From the NCBI GenBank assembly GCA_030524675.1, contig JAUNGE010000012.1, positions 17,104-81,103 on the forward strand: a DNA stretch of 64,000 nucleotides. Reading direction: 5' to 3'. The stretch comes from a bacterium (GTDB lineage Bacteria > Bacillota > Clostridia > Lachnospirales > Lachnospiraceae). The notes under the pieces are model-generated. The model saw only the letters and a list, made by a program, of their open reading frames with translations, was not told the origin of the DNA and did not search any database. Made by a program: the position numbers and the translations under genes. Shown in pieces: positions 40,195-50,523 of the stretch; within the stretch, counting starts at the first letter, position 1; each line of letters begins with the position of its first letter.

Positions 40195-41058
40195 ATGGCG
40201 TCAATGAGGGATATTAAGCGCAGAAAAGAGAGTATCCAGAGCACCGAACAGATTACCAAGGCCATGAAACTTGTGTCCACAGTCAAATTGCAGAAGTCCA
40301 GAACAAAGGCAGAGACGACGAAACCTTATTTTGATATGATGTACCAGACCATCCGCGCGATGCTGGAAAAGTCGGGCGGAATCCGACATCCGTATCTGAC
40401 TCCAGGCGCATCCGGCAAAAAAGTGGTGATTGCGATTTCCTCAAACCGCGGTCTTGCGGGCGGCTACAATTCCAACATTGTCCGTCTGGTGGCGGGCGGA
40501 GATTTTAAGCCGGAGGATACGGTGATTTATGCGGTGGGACGCAAAGGAAAGGATGGGCTTTTGAGAAAAGGCTTTGAAATCCGAAAGGATTATTCCGACG
40601 TTATCAACGCCCCGCTGTATCACGATGCCGTGGAGATCACCACAGAGCTTTTGGATTCCTTCCAAAAAGGGGAAGTCAGCGAGATTTATCTGGCATACAC
40701 ATCATTCAAAAATACGGTGACGCACATTCCGAAATTGATTAAACTGCTTCCGGTGACGCTGGAAGAGCAGGAGGAAAAGAAAGAGAATGCTGCGCCGGTG
40801 GCGCCAATGAATTATGAGCCGAATGAGGAAGAAGCGCTGAACGCAATCATTCCGAAGTATATCAGCAGCATGATTTACGGGGCGTTTATGGAGTCTGTGG
40901 CAAGTGAGAACGGCGCCCGTATGAATGCGATGGACAATGCGACGAGCAACGCCGAAGAGATGATTGAGGACTTGAGTTTGCAGTACAACCGTGCCCGCCA
41001 GGGTTCTATTACACAGGAGCTGACCGAGATTATTGCAGGCGCCAATGCGATCGGCTAG
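40195..41058 (+). CDS. atpG: ATP synthase F1 subunit gamma
   Basis: 287 residues. The long N-terminal (MRDIKRRKESIQSTEQITKA) and C-terminal helices form the rotor shaft; SNRGLAGGYNSNIV and RQGSITQELTEIIAGA are the family signatures. Its last codons lie in the first unit of a tandem repeat that continues past the stop. Confidence 0.96.
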   Translation: MASMRDIKRRKESIQSTEQITKAMKLVSTVKLQKSRTKAETTKPYFDMMYQTIRAMLEKSGGIRHPYLTPGASGKKVVIAISSNRGLAGGYNSNIVRLVAGGDFKPEDTVIYAVGRKGKDGLLRKGFEIRKDYSDVINAPLYHDAVEITTELLDSFQKGEVSEIYLAYTSFKNTVTHIPKLIKLLPVTLEEQEEKKENAAPVAPMNYEPNEEEALNAIIPKYISSMIYGAFMESVASENGARMNAMDNATSNAEEMIEDLSLQYNRARQGSITQELTEIIAGANAIG

Positions 41059-41122
41059 GATTTGCACGTCAATGCGATAAGTTAGGGCTTGCAGGCACCA
41101 ATGCGATAGGTTAGGGTTTGAC
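41041..41122. repeat. Tandem copies of the atpG 3' end
   Basis: Three imperfect 26-bp units at 41041-41066, 41068-41093 and 41097-41122 share the core CAATGCGAT and then GTTAGG or GCTAGG. The first contains the atpG stop codon; the other two are non-coding copies after it. Confidence 0.8.
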
Positions 41123-41160
41123 GGTGCGGTGTCCATGGTGTGAATTCAGGATACTTTGCA

Positions 41161-41190
41161 GGAACGCAGAAAACTGAAAAACTGCGTTCC
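41161..41190 (+). terminator. Intercistronic hairpin between atpG and atpD
   Basis: Perfect 9-bp arms GGAACGCAG and CTGCGTTCC around a 12-nt loop, followed by TTCT. More likely a processing or stability element than a full terminator, because atpD and atpC follow. Confidence 0.65.
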
Positions 41191-41244
41191 TTCTGAAAAT
41201 ATGAGAAAAACAGAAAGATATGCAAGACAAGGAAGAAAAAATAA

Positions 41245-42648
<1,404 letters not shown>

Positions 42649-42659
42649 GAGGGCAGACT

Positions 42660-43058
42660 ATGGCAGACATGTTTAAGCTGAAAGTGATTACTCCAGACAG
42701 AAATTTCTATGAGGGGGAAGTCTCCATGGTTGAGATGACCGGCACAGAGGGCGATATGGGTATTTACAAAAATCATGTCCCGATGACAGTGATTCTGGCT
42801 CCTGGCATTTTGAAAATCCACGAGGAGAGCGGCGTCAGAAAAGCAGCGCTGCACTCTGGGTTTGTGGAGATTCTGCCAGAGAAAGTCACCATTCTTGCCG
42901 AGGCCGTGGAGTGGCCGGATGAGATTGATAAAAAGCGCGCGGAGGAGGCAAAAATCCGTGCGGAGAGACGTCTTTCCGATAAGACCGGCGGCATTGATAT
43001 CGCACGCGCGGAGGTAGCTTTGAAGAGAGCGCTGACTAGACTGGAAGTTGCAAAATAA
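42660..43058 (+). CDS. atpC: ATP synthase F1 subunit epsilon
   Basis: 132 residues. An N-terminal beta-sandwich (FKLKVITPDRNFYEGEVSMV) is followed by a C-terminal helical hairpin rich in Ala, Arg and Glu, which can inhibit rotation. Begins 12 bases after atpD. Confidence 0.95.
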   Translation: MADMFKLKVITPDRNFYEGEVSMVEMTGTEGDMGIYKNHVPMTVILAPGILKIHEESGVRKAALHSGFVEILPEKVTILAEAVEWPDEIDKKRAEEAKIRAERRLSDKTGGIDIARAEVALKRALTRLEVAK

Positions 43059-43093
43059 AAGAGAAAACGAATAGGAAAAGAAGAGGATTTGTG

Positions 43094-44017
43094 ATGAAAG
43101 ATACTACGTTAGTAATTATGGCTGCAGGAATCGGAAGCCGTTTTGGCGGCGGTATCAAACAGCTTGCGCCGATTGGACCGAACGGTGAGATTATTATGGA
43201 TTATTCCATTCATGATGCTCTGGAAGCCGGATTCAACAAAATTGTGTTTATTATCCGCAAAGACTTGGAGAAAGATTTTAAGGAAGTCATCGGACAGAGA
43301 ATCGAGAAAATTGCTCATGTAGAGTATGCATACCAGGAAATCGGAAATCTTCCGGAGGGCTATACCGTTCCGGAAGGAAGAAAGAAACCGTGGGGAACCG
43401 GCCAGGCTGTTCTGAGCGTAAAGGGGCTGGTAAATGAGCCGTTTTTGGTTATCAATGCGGATGATTACTATGGAAAAGAAGGATTTAAGAAGATTCATGA
43501 CTACATGGTGACAGAGATGAAAGAGGACGGCGATGTGTACGACATGTGCATGGGCGGCTTTATCCTCTCCAACACGCTGAGCGAGAACGGCGGCGTGACC
43601 CGTGGGGTCTGCGAGCTGAATCCGGACGGAACACTGAAAGATGTGACAGAGACCTATGAGATTCAGATGACAGAAAACGGTGTTACCGCGGCAGATGAAG
43701 CGGGAAATCCGGTGAAAGTCAGTGCTGACCAGCATGTTTCCATGAATATGTGGGGACTTCCGGCAGGTTTTATCAAGGAACTCGAGGTAGGATTCCCAGA
43801 ATTTCTGGATGGCCTGAAAGAGGGAGACATCAAGTCCGAGTATCTTCTGCCGAAGATTATTGATAAGCTGGTAAAAGAAGGCAGAGCCAAAGTGGCTGTG
43901 CTGGAGACCAGAGATAAATGGTTCGGTGTGACCTACAAGGAGGATAAGGAAGCGGTTGTGGCTTCTATCCGCAATTTGATTGCACAGGGAGTTTACAAGG
44001 AAAACCTGTACAGTTAA
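43094..44017 (+). CDS. Sugar-phosphate nucleotidyltransferase-like protein
   Basis: 307 residues from the ATG at 43094 (a GTG lies three bases upstream), behind AAGAGGA. The nucleotide-binding start LVIMAAGIGSRFGGGIKQL and the LVINADDYYG metal site match the NTP_transferase fold (GalU/RfbA-like). The PWGTGQAVLSVKG block fits substrate binding. It follows atpC by 35 bp without a terminator, so it may be read from the atp promoter, although the function, making an NDP-sugar for envelope synthesis, is unrelated. Confidence 0.88.
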   Translation: MKDTTLVIMAAGIGSRFGGGIKQLAPIGPNGEIIMDYSIHDALEAGFNKIVFIIRKDLEKDFKEVIGQRIEKIAHVEYAYQEIGNLPEGYTVPEGRKKPWGTGQAVLSVKGLVNEPFLVINADDYYGKEGFKKIHDYMVTEMKEDGDVYDMCMGGFILSNTLSENGGVTRGVCELNPDGTLKDVTETYEIQMTENGVTAADEAGNPVKVSADQHVSMNMWGLPAGFIKELEVGFPEFLDGLKEGDIKSEYLLPKIIDKLVKEGRAKVAVLETRDKWFGVTYKEDKEAVVASIRNLIAQGVYKENLYS

Positions 44018-44091
44018 GAAAAAAGATAAGAAAAATGGTAATAAAAAACTAAGAAAATGTAAGAAAAAATCAAAGAAATACCAAGTATAAT

Positions 44092-44144
44092 AGAGCTGGA
44101 GTGCGGCAAAAAACAGATTTTTGCTGGCTGCAGCTCTTTTTTTT
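44092..44144 (+). terminator. Terminator after the nucleotidyltransferase gene
   Basis: AGAGCTG and GGCAAAAA pair with TTTTTGC and CAGCTCT through an interrupted stem, followed by seven T. Probable end of the atp transcript. Confidence 0.85.
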
Positions 44145-44155
44145 GCAGGAAGCAC

Positions 44156-44184
44156 TTGTACTTTTAGCGGGAACCAGATAAAAT
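44156..44184 (+). promoter_or_regulatory. Promoter of the 825-aa protein gene
   Basis: TTGTAC (44156-44161), 17-nt spacer, TAAAAT (44179-44184). Confidence 0.5.
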
Positions 44185-44245
44185 AGGGAAAATGCAGTGA
44201 CCGGACGAAAAATAGAACCGGTGAAGGATAGATGGGAGGAAATAT

Positions 44246-46723
44246 ATGAAAGTGATTTTGAAACGTGCAGCGATTCTGACAGGAATCTTTCTTCTTGCAA
44301 TCGCAGGGTATTTCCTGTGGTTTCAAAAAGCGGAGACTCCAAAGGCTCTTTATACTTCGCTGGAAGAGGCGGAGTTTCCAGTACTTTCCGTTGATATGTT
44401 GGGAAGAGAAATGAATTATCTGCACGGCTATAAAAATCAGATTGATATTTCTACCATGCGGGAAACGCTGACTGTGCTGCCGGAAGACCGGAAATTAAAG
44501 ATTAATGTGGAAGAAAACAAGATGAAAGTACAGGGGATTTCCTACGAAATCCGCAGTCTGGACGGCGAGCGCCTGATAGAAAGAACAGAAGTTTCCGAGT
44601 GGAATAAGGAGGAGGATGGCAGAATTACGGCAACTCTTCCGATTCAGAATCTTCTGACAAAGGACAGAGAATATATGCTGTCTGTGATTTTACATACGAA
44701 TGAGGAGACAAAGATTTATTATAATACTCGTATTGTGTTGACCGATGCTTCCATGGTGCAGGAAATGCTGGATTTGGCATTTGACTTTTCAGAGAGAACA
44801 TTTGACTCCCAGCAGGCGGCGGGACTGGCGATGTATCTGGAGACAGATAAAACAGCGAACAGCACGTCTTTGGGAAATGTGACAATTCACTCTAGTTTCG
44901 CACAGCTCACATGGGGGAATTTGAATGTGACAAGAACGAGTCCGGTGTATGCGGTATTAGCAGAATTGAACGGAAATCTGTCAACTGTGCGCCTGCACTA
45001 TCTGGTGGAGAGTGATACAGAGGAAGGCGAATCCGAAGTTTTTGAGGTGTCCGAGGATTTTACGATGCGTTGGAGTGCGCAGAGAATTTATATGATGGAT
45101 TACAACCGCTCTATGAATCAGGTGTTTTCGGGGGAAGAAAATCTATTTTCTGGAAAACGCATTGTACTTGGTATTTCAGATGGGCAGAATCTGCAGGTTT
45201 TGTCCAGCGCATCCCAAAAATACACTGCATTTCTGGTAAACCGCGATTTGTGGTCCTATGACGGGGAAAAGAACCGTGCGTTTAAGATTTTTTCCTTTCA
45301 GGACGGCAATGCAGCAGATTTCATGGCGAATACGCAGGAGCATCGAATCAAGATTCTAAAGACTTCTGACGAGGGAAATGTCGATTTTCTGGTGTATGGC
45401 TATATGAACCGCGGGGAACATGAGGGACAGTGTGGTGTGACCTATTATCAGTATGACAATGAAACACAGATTTTGAGAGAGCGATTTTTTACAAATTCTG
45501 CGCAGTCCTATGAAAATCTGTGGCAGGACGTGGAGCGGTTATCTTACCTGAGCAGCAAGGATGTGCTGTATCTGTACCATGACCATGGTATTTATGCGAT
45601 AGATTTAATCAGCGGCGAGTATGTAGTGATTGCCGATGCGCTGACAGATGACAGTTTTTGCGTCAGCGAGGACAAAACCATGCTCGCATGGCAGGGAAAC
45701 ACGGATATCCTGCAGTCCGATGTGATTCACCTGATGAATTTGGAGACGGGAGAAAAGCGGGAGATTATAAAAGAAGACAAGAGCCTGCTGCGGACACTGG
45801 GGTTTGTGGGAAATGATGTGGTGTATGGCTTGGCGAGAGAGGAAGATTTGACCTATATCTGTGGGCAGCTTTTTGAAGTTCCAATGTATGCTCTGGAAGT
45901 CGCAGAGGAAGATACAACAATCGCGGCACATTATGAAAAGACAAATATATATTTGACGGATGTTGTGATAGACGGCAGCCGGATTCATATGATGTGCTCT
46001 TTAAAAGACGAGAGCGGCCACTATGTGAAGCAGCATGAGGATACCCTGATAAGCAATGAGGAGCTGGAGGAGGAGACGATGGACGGAGTCGGTTGGTATG
46101 CCTCCAACACAAAGGGGCGTGTGTATTTTGTGTCTCTGCCGTCTGAGATAGCACAGGAAAAGAGCCTGAGCTACAAGGCGCCCAAGCGCGTGGAGAAGGA
46201 GATGGAAAATGACCTGGAGCTTCGTGCAAACAACAAAATAAGTGACATGGCATTTCGAGCATATGCGGGCGGAAAATTGCTTGGAAAATATACCAGATTT
46301 TCGGATGCGGTGCAGGCTGCGTATGAGCATATGGGAGTGGTGACAGACCAGAAGCAGAATGTTCTCTGGATGAGAGGAAACAGAAGTGCCTCAAAAACCA
46401 TTCGGGACCCACAGGCGGTTTTTGCGTCCTATACACATGGGATGGAGGAATTTGGCGGAAGCGGCATCTATGGAGACAGTCTGCTTCTGGATGGCAGAGA
46501 TTGCAGTTTGGAGCAGGTGTTGTTTTATGTAGACCGCGGATATCCGGTGGCGGTGGTGGAGGATGACGAAACGTATTCTCTGCTTTTTGCCTATGACAGT
46601 TCTTCTGTGCAGCTGTATTCCCCTCAGACAGGCAGTATAAACCGCATGTCTATGGAGGATGCACAGACGTATTTTTCGCGTCTTGGAAATAATTATGTCT
46701 GCCCATTCTTTACAAATGGATGA
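44246..46723 (+). CDS. Unrecognised membrane-anchored protein of 825 residues
   Basis: An N-terminal helix (about 6-26, AAILTGIFLLAIAGYFLWF) anchors a large extracytoplasmic part. Residues 40-330 look like beta-sandwich or adhesion-like sheets. Residues 330-640 read like a beta-propeller with repeated short segments (for example KDVLYLYHDHGIYAIDLISG, EDKTMLAWQG). The last 180 residues (FSDAVQAAYEHMG, DGRDCSLEQVLFYVDRGYPVAVV, GNNYVCPFF) have a weak C39-peptidase-like feel, with a Cys but no obvious catalytic His. GGGAGG precedes the ATG. I do not recognise the family, and the domain suggestions are by eye. Own promoter and terminator-bounded. Confidence 0.75.
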   Translation: MKVILKRAAILTGIFLLAIAGYFLWFQKAETPKALYTSLEEAEFPVLSVDMLGREMNYLHGYKNQIDISTMRETLTVLPEDRKLKINVEENKMKVQGISYEIRSLDGERLIERTEVSEWNKEEDGRITATLPIQNLLTKDREYMLSVILHTNEETKIYYNTRIVLTDASMVQEMLDLAFDFSERTFDSQQAAGLAMYLETDKTANSTSLGNVTIHSSFAQLTWGNLNVTRTSPVYAVLAELNGNLSTVRLHYLVESDTEEGESEVFEVSEDFTMRWSAQRIYMMDYNRSMNQVFSGEENLFSGKRIVLGISDGQNLQVLSSASQKYTAFLVNRDLWSYDGEKNRAFKIFSFQDGNAADFMANTQEHRIKILKTSDEGNVDFLVYGYMNRGEHEGQCGVTYYQYDNETQILRERFFTNSAQSYENLWQDVERLSYLSSKDVLYLYHDHGIYAIDLISGEYVVIADALTDDSFCVSEDKTMLAWQGNTDILQSDVIHLMNLETGEKREIIKEDKSLLRTLGFVGNDVVYGLAREEDLTYICGQLFEVPMYALEVAEEDTTIAAHYEKTNIYLTDVVIDGSRIHMMCSLKDESGHYVKQHEDTLISNEELEEETMDGVGWYASNTKGRVYFVSLPSEIAQEKSLSYKAPKRVEKEMENDLELRANNKISDMAFRAYAGGKLLGKYTRFSDAVQAAYEHMGVVTDQKQNVLWMRGNRSASKTIRDPQAVFASYTHGMEEFGGSGIYGDSLLLDGRDCSLEQVLFYVDRGYPVAVVEDDETYSLLFAYDSSSVQLYSPQTGSINRMSMEDAQTYFSRLGNNYVCPFFTNG

Positions 46724-46736
46724 ACTGTGGTATAAT
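46709..46736 (+). promoter_or_regulatory. Promoter at the end of the 825-aa gene
   Basis: TTTACA (46709-46714), 16-nt spacer, TATAAT (46731-46736). It overlaps the stop codon region and would give a leader of about 530 nt before murA. Confidence 0.65.
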
Positions 46737-47272
46737 CATAACAGAACCTTGAAATTTAACATTTTTGTAAAACTTGAAAAAATCGGCATGAAAATGTTAA
46801 AAAGATGGCAGGATGCTTTCATGGCTCGAAAGAAGGAATGCCAAAGAATTCACCAGCTGCCTGCGGGCAGACCGACAGGTTTTGGCCTGCGGCAATTCAT
46901 AGGTGATGTTGTGACTGGAAAATGATTTGGAAATGAAAAAGGTTTGTTTGGAGATAGTGTTTGAATCGATTGTTTGAAACTTGAAAATAGAAATGTGGCT
47001 TGAAGAACGCAGAGATATGCTAGAAAGCGAATGAGACAGTACGGATTTTTGGCTGACGCAGGCCAGTCCCCTGTGGTGGGGCATGCGGTGCAGCACATGA
47101 AAAATACTTGGCAGAGTGCTCAAACGAGTAGTGTTGTCCTATAAGTGAGTGTTTAGAAGCAGATTGAGTATTTGGTAGTACTTCGGAGTATTTGATTTTG
47201 ATTTGAATTTTTTCTTTATGTTCGGGCGTCCAGTACAGGGAAATTCGCGGGAAGGCAGCATTGGAGGTAAAT
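46724..47272 (+). other. Long gene-free leader before murA
   Basis: 549 bp. A promoter opens it. It contains GC-rich hairpin-forming parts (46855-46900, with nested TGCC/GGCA pairs, and 47065-47090, with CCCC/GGGG) in otherwise A/T-rich sequence. No known riboswitch or small RNA is recognised. An 88-codon frame at 46659-46925 has no ribosome binding site and no family likeness. Confidence 0.5.
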
Positions 47273-48565
47273 ATGGAACAGTATATGATAAAAGGCGGTA
47301 ACCCATTAGTTGGCGAAGTAGTAATCAGTGGTGCGAAGAATGCGGCGCTGGGGATTTTGGCAGCATCTATTATGACGGATGAAGATGTGATTATTGAAAA
47401 TCTTCCCGATGTCAGCGATATCAATGTCCTGTTGGAGGCGATAGAGGAAATCGGTGCAAAAGTAGAGCGGATTGACAGACATACTGCAAAAATCAACGGC
47501 TCCACGATTCATGATATCAGTGTGGATGATGAGTATATCAGAAAAATCCGCGCATCTTACTATTTCCTGGGGTCTCTTCTCGGAAAGTATAAGAGCGCGC
47601 AGGTGCCGCTTCCAGGCGGATGCAATATCGGCAGCCGTCCGATTGACCAGCATCTAAAGGGATTCAGTGCGCTCGGTGCAGATGTGCGCATTGAAAATGG
47701 CGCTGTGATTGTCCACGCGATTGACCTGGTGGCGAGTCATATTTACCTAGACCTGGTGTCTGTCGGCGCGACGATCAATATTATGATGGCGGCGACGATG
47801 GCGGAGGGACAGACAATTATCGAGAATGCCGCGAAAGAGCCGCACATTGTGGATGTGGCGAACTTTTTGAACAGTATGGGCGCGAATATCAAGGGCGCCG
47901 GAACCGATATTATCCGCATCAAGGGCGTGACAAAACTGCATGGAACGCAGTATTCCATCATTCCAGACCAGATTGAGGCGGGAACCTTTATGTGCGCGGC
48001 GGCGATTACCCGCGGCGATGTTATGGTGAAAAACGTGATTCCAAAGCATTTGGAGGCGATTACAGCAAAGCTGACCGAGATGGGATGTGAAGTGGTGGAG
48101 TTTGACGATGCGGTGCGTGTCGTGGGAAAGCCGATGCAAAGGCATACGAACATCAAGACGCTTCCGTATCCAGGATTTCCGACCGATATGCAGCCGCAGA
48201 TTGTGGTGACGCTGGCGCTGGCTTCCGGAACGAGCATGGTGACAGAGAGTATTTTTGAGAATCGATTTAAATATGTGGATGAGTTGGCACGCATGGGCAG
48301 CAAAATTCAGGTAGAGGGCAGTGTGGCGATTATTGACGGCGTGAAGAAACTGACAGGTGCCAGAGTCAAAGCACCGGACCTGCGTGCGGGTGCAGCACTT
48401 GTGATTGCGGGTCTGGCTGCCGATGGATATACCGTGATTGACGATATCGAGTATATTCAGCGGGGCTATGAGGATTTTGAGACAAAAATGCATGGACTGG
48501 GCGCTGTGATGGAGCGCGTGGAATCGGAGAAGGAAGCTGCCAAATTCAAGCTGCGCATTGGATAA
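47273..48565 (+). CDS. murA: UDP-N-acetylglucosamine 1-carboxyvinyltransferase
   Basis: 430 residues from the ATG at 47273, six bases after GGAGG; a TTG at 47261 is in frame but carries the ribosome binding site itself. First committed step of peptidoglycan synthesis: transfer of enolpyruvyl from PEP to UDP-GlcNAc. The PEP-reactive Cys117 is in VPLPGGCNIGSRPID, so the usual fosfomycin target residue is present. GAKNAALGILAA is the substrate-binding start, and the second domain has FPTDMQPQ. Confidence 0.97.
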   Translation: MEQYMIKGGNPLVGEVVISGAKNAALGILAASIMTDEDVIIENLPDVSDINVLLEAIEEIGAKVERIDRHTAKINGSTIHDISVDDEYIRKIRASYYFLGSLLGKYKSAQVPLPGGCNIGSRPIDQHLKGFSALGADVRIENGAVIVHAIDLVASHIYLDLVSVGATINIMMAATMAEGQTIIENAAKEPHIVDVANFLNSMGANIKGAGTDIIRIKGVTKLHGTQYSIIPDQIEAGTFMCAAAITRGDVMVKNVIPKHLEAITAKLTEMGCEVVEFDDAVRVVGKPMQRHTNIKTLPYPGFPTDMQPQIVVTLALASGTSMVTESIFENRFKYVDELARMGSKIQVEGSVAIIDGVKKLTGARVKAPDLRAGAALVIAGLAADGYTVIDDIEYIQRGYEDFETKMHGLGAVMERVESEKEAAKFKLRIG

Positions 48566-48619
48566 CAGCGCACAAATCGGAATACATTTGAAATTTATAT
48601 AAAATTTATAAAATGCTAC

Positions 48620-48648
48620 TTGACAGTATGCATAGAATCCCTTACAAT
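48620..48648 (+). promoter_or_regulatory. Promoter of metK
   Basis: TTGACA (48620-48625), 17-nt spacer, TACAAT (48643-48648), giving a transcript start about 100 bases before the riboswitch. Confidence 0.8.
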
Positions 48649-48752
48649 GCATGTGTGCTGTAACTTTCTGTCTGCATAAAACTGCAGAGAGCAGAGAAAA
48701 GGCAGAAAGTCTGTCAGTCAGAAAACATAAAAATATATATTTCGTACTATCC

Positions 48753-48874
48753 CTTATTCAGAGTGATGGAGATACATAGGATCTGTGAAGTCACGGCAAC
48801 CCCGTCCGGATATCGAGTGATTGATGGATACTGAGGCGGAAGGTGCCAACCTGAGCGAGAAATCGAGCAATAAG
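48753..48874 (+). promoter_or_regulatory. SAM-I (S-box) riboswitch
   Basis: P1 helix arms CTTATT (48753-48758) and AATAAG (48869-48874). Conserved core parts follow in order: CAGAGTGATGGAG, GAAGTCACGGCAACC and AAGGTGCCAACCTGAGCGA, as in S-box leaders. Binding of S-adenosylmethionine stabilises P1 and lets the terminator at 48900 form, so SAM synthetase is switched off when SAM is abundant. Confidence 0.95.
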
Positions 48875-48899
48875 AGGATTTGATAACAGGAAAAGAGTC

Positions 48900-48927
48900 A
48901 AGTCCGCACATTGCTGCGGACTTTTTC
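48900..48927 (+). terminator. SAM riboswitch terminator
   Basis: Perfect 9-bp stem AAGTCCGCA / TGCGGACTT with a 6-nt loop and a T-run. It is the expression platform of the riboswitch before metK. Confidence 0.92.
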
Positions 48928-48993
48928 TATGCGTATTGTAAGCCTGTTTTGGCGGGATAGACGATAAACAGCAGACAAAGAATGGAGGAAATC

Positions 48994-50181
48994 ATGGAGA
49001 GAGTATTATTTACATCCGAATCCGTAACTGAGGGACATCCTGATAAAATGTGCGACCAGATTTCAGACGCGATTCTGGATGCTCTGATGGAGCAGGACCC
49101 GATGAGCCGTGTCGCCTGCGAGACAGCGGTGACAACAGGACTCGTTCTGGTTATGGGAGAAATTACCACAAAGGGATATGTGGATATTCAAAAAGTTGTG
49201 CGTGAGACCGTGCGTGAGATTGGATATGACCGTGCAAAGTACGGATTTGACTGTGATACATGCGGTGTGATTGTGGCGCTGGACGAGCAGTCCACAGATA
49301 TTGCGATGGGCGTGGACAAGGCGCTGGAAGCAAAAGAGCACATGATGTCTGAGGATGAGATTGAGGCAATCGGTGCTGGCGACCAGGGCATGATGTTCGG
49401 TTTTGCGAGCAACGAGACAGAAGAATATATGCCGTATCCGATTGCGCTGGCACATAAGCTGGCACGCCGCCTGACAGAGGTGCGCAAGAACGGCACACTG
49501 CCGTATCTGCGTCCGGATGGAAAGACACAGGTGACAGTGGAATATGATGAGAATGGAAAGCCGGTTCGTCTGGACGCGGTTGTTCTGTCCACGCAGCATG
49601 ATGAGGCAGTGACCCAAGAGCAGATTCATGCGGATATCAGAAAAGATGTGTTTGATGCGGTTCTTCCGGCGGAGATGGTCGATGAAAATACAAAATTCTT
49701 TATCAACCCGACTGGACGTTTCGTAATCGGCGGACCTCACGGAGACAGCGGTCTGACTGGAAGAAAAATCATTGTTGACACTTACGGCGGCTACGCGCGT
49801 CACGGCGGCGGCGCATTCTCCGGAAAGGACTGCACAAAAGTGGACCGTTCTGCAGCGTATGCAGCGCGCTATGTGGCAAAGAATATCGTGGCAGCTGGAC
49901 TTGCTGACAAGTGTGAGATTCAGCTTTCCTACGCAATCGGTGTGGCACGCCCGACTTCCATTATGGTGGATACTTTTGGAACAGGAAAACTCACAAATGA
50001 GAAGCTGATTGAGATTATCCGCGATAACTTTGACCTGCGTCCAGCAGGCATTATCAAGATGCTCAATCTGCGCCGCCCGATTTACAAGCAGACAGCTGCC
50101 TACGGACATTTTGGCAGAGACGACCTGAATCTGCCGTGGGAGCGTCTGGATAAGGTGGATGTGCTGAAAGCCTATCTGTAA
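48994..50181 (+). CDS. metK: S-adenosylmethionine synthetase
   Basis: 395 residues from the ATG at 48994 with GGAGG before it (an ATG at 48982 lies upstream of that site). [22 protein letters not shown] and GGGAFSGKD are the ATP, Mg/K and phosphate-binding signatures. Makes SAM from methionine and ATP. Feedback control is by the SAM-I riboswitch directly upstream. Confidence 0.98.
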   Translation: MERVLFTSESVTEGHPDKMCDQISDAILDALMEQDPMSRVACETAVTTGLVLVMGEITTKGYVDIQKVVRETVREIGYDRAKYGFDCDTCGVIVALDEQSTDIAMGVDKALEAKEHMMSEDEIEAIGAGDQGMMFGFASNETEEYMPYPIALAHKLARRLTEVRKNGTLPYLRPDGKTQVTVEYDENGKPVRLDAVVLSTQHDEAVTQEQIHADIRKDVFDAVLPAEMVDENTKFFINPTGRFVIGGPHGDSGLTGRKIIVDTYGGYARHGGGAFSGKDCTKVDRSAAYAARYVAKNIVAAGLADKCEIQLSYAIGVARPTSIMVDTFGTGKLTNEKLIEIIRDNFDLRPAGIIKMLNLRRPIYKQTAAYGHFGRDDLNLPWERLDKVDVLKAYL

Positions 50182-50258
50182 GGAGCGGCAGGATGAACCT
50201 GTAAAGGAATAGAATCCGCAGCATTAGGAGAGCGAAAAAGATAGAATAACAGAGCAAG

Positions 50259-50318
50259 AAAAGGATGGTTTTGCAGACTGGAAAGCGGATAGCTTACATG
50301 CGGCAGAATCATCCTTTT
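50259..50318 (+). terminator. Terminator after metK
   Basis: AAAAGGATGGTTTTGC pairs with GCAGAATCATCCTTTT (wobbles only) around a 28-nt loop. Found in the 342-bp gap to the next gene, together with the palindrome below. Confidence 0.8.
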
Positions 50319-50396
50319 AGTATTCTAAAAAGCCGGTTTTATCAGAAGTATCTGAGTTTTTTCATGAAATTTTAGAATAGTTTTATAAATGCATAT

Positions 50397-50442
50397 CAGG
50401 ATTTATGGTATAATGTCGGTAGACATTATACCATAAATCCTG
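50397..50442. repeat. 46-bp perfect palindrome with TATAAT in both arms
   Basis: Two 21-bp arms (50397-50417 and 50422-50442) are exactly complementary around GGTA. Each arm contains GGTATAATGTC, so a -10-like TATAAT is present on both strands. A further copy of TATAATGTC lies at 50471-50479. It stands 82 bp before the two-component operon and 79 bp after the metK terminator. Confidence 0.9.
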
Positions 50443-50523
50443 CGGAGCATAGCATGTCCGAGGAACATACTATAATGTCCACAGAAGTAATGAGCAGTAA
50501 ACATTCAGAAAGGCATGAATCCG

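Noticed and set aside
43109..44425. Minus-strand open frame of 438 codons over the nucleotidyltransferase
   Set aside because: The plus-strand protein is a clear family member; the antisense frame also crosses a terminator and a promoter.
46659..46925. Possible 88-residue protein before murA
   Set aside because: Starts inside the 825-residue gene in another frame and has no supporting site or likeness.
47747..48652. Minus-strand open frame over murA
   Set aside because: MurA on the plus strand is unambiguous.
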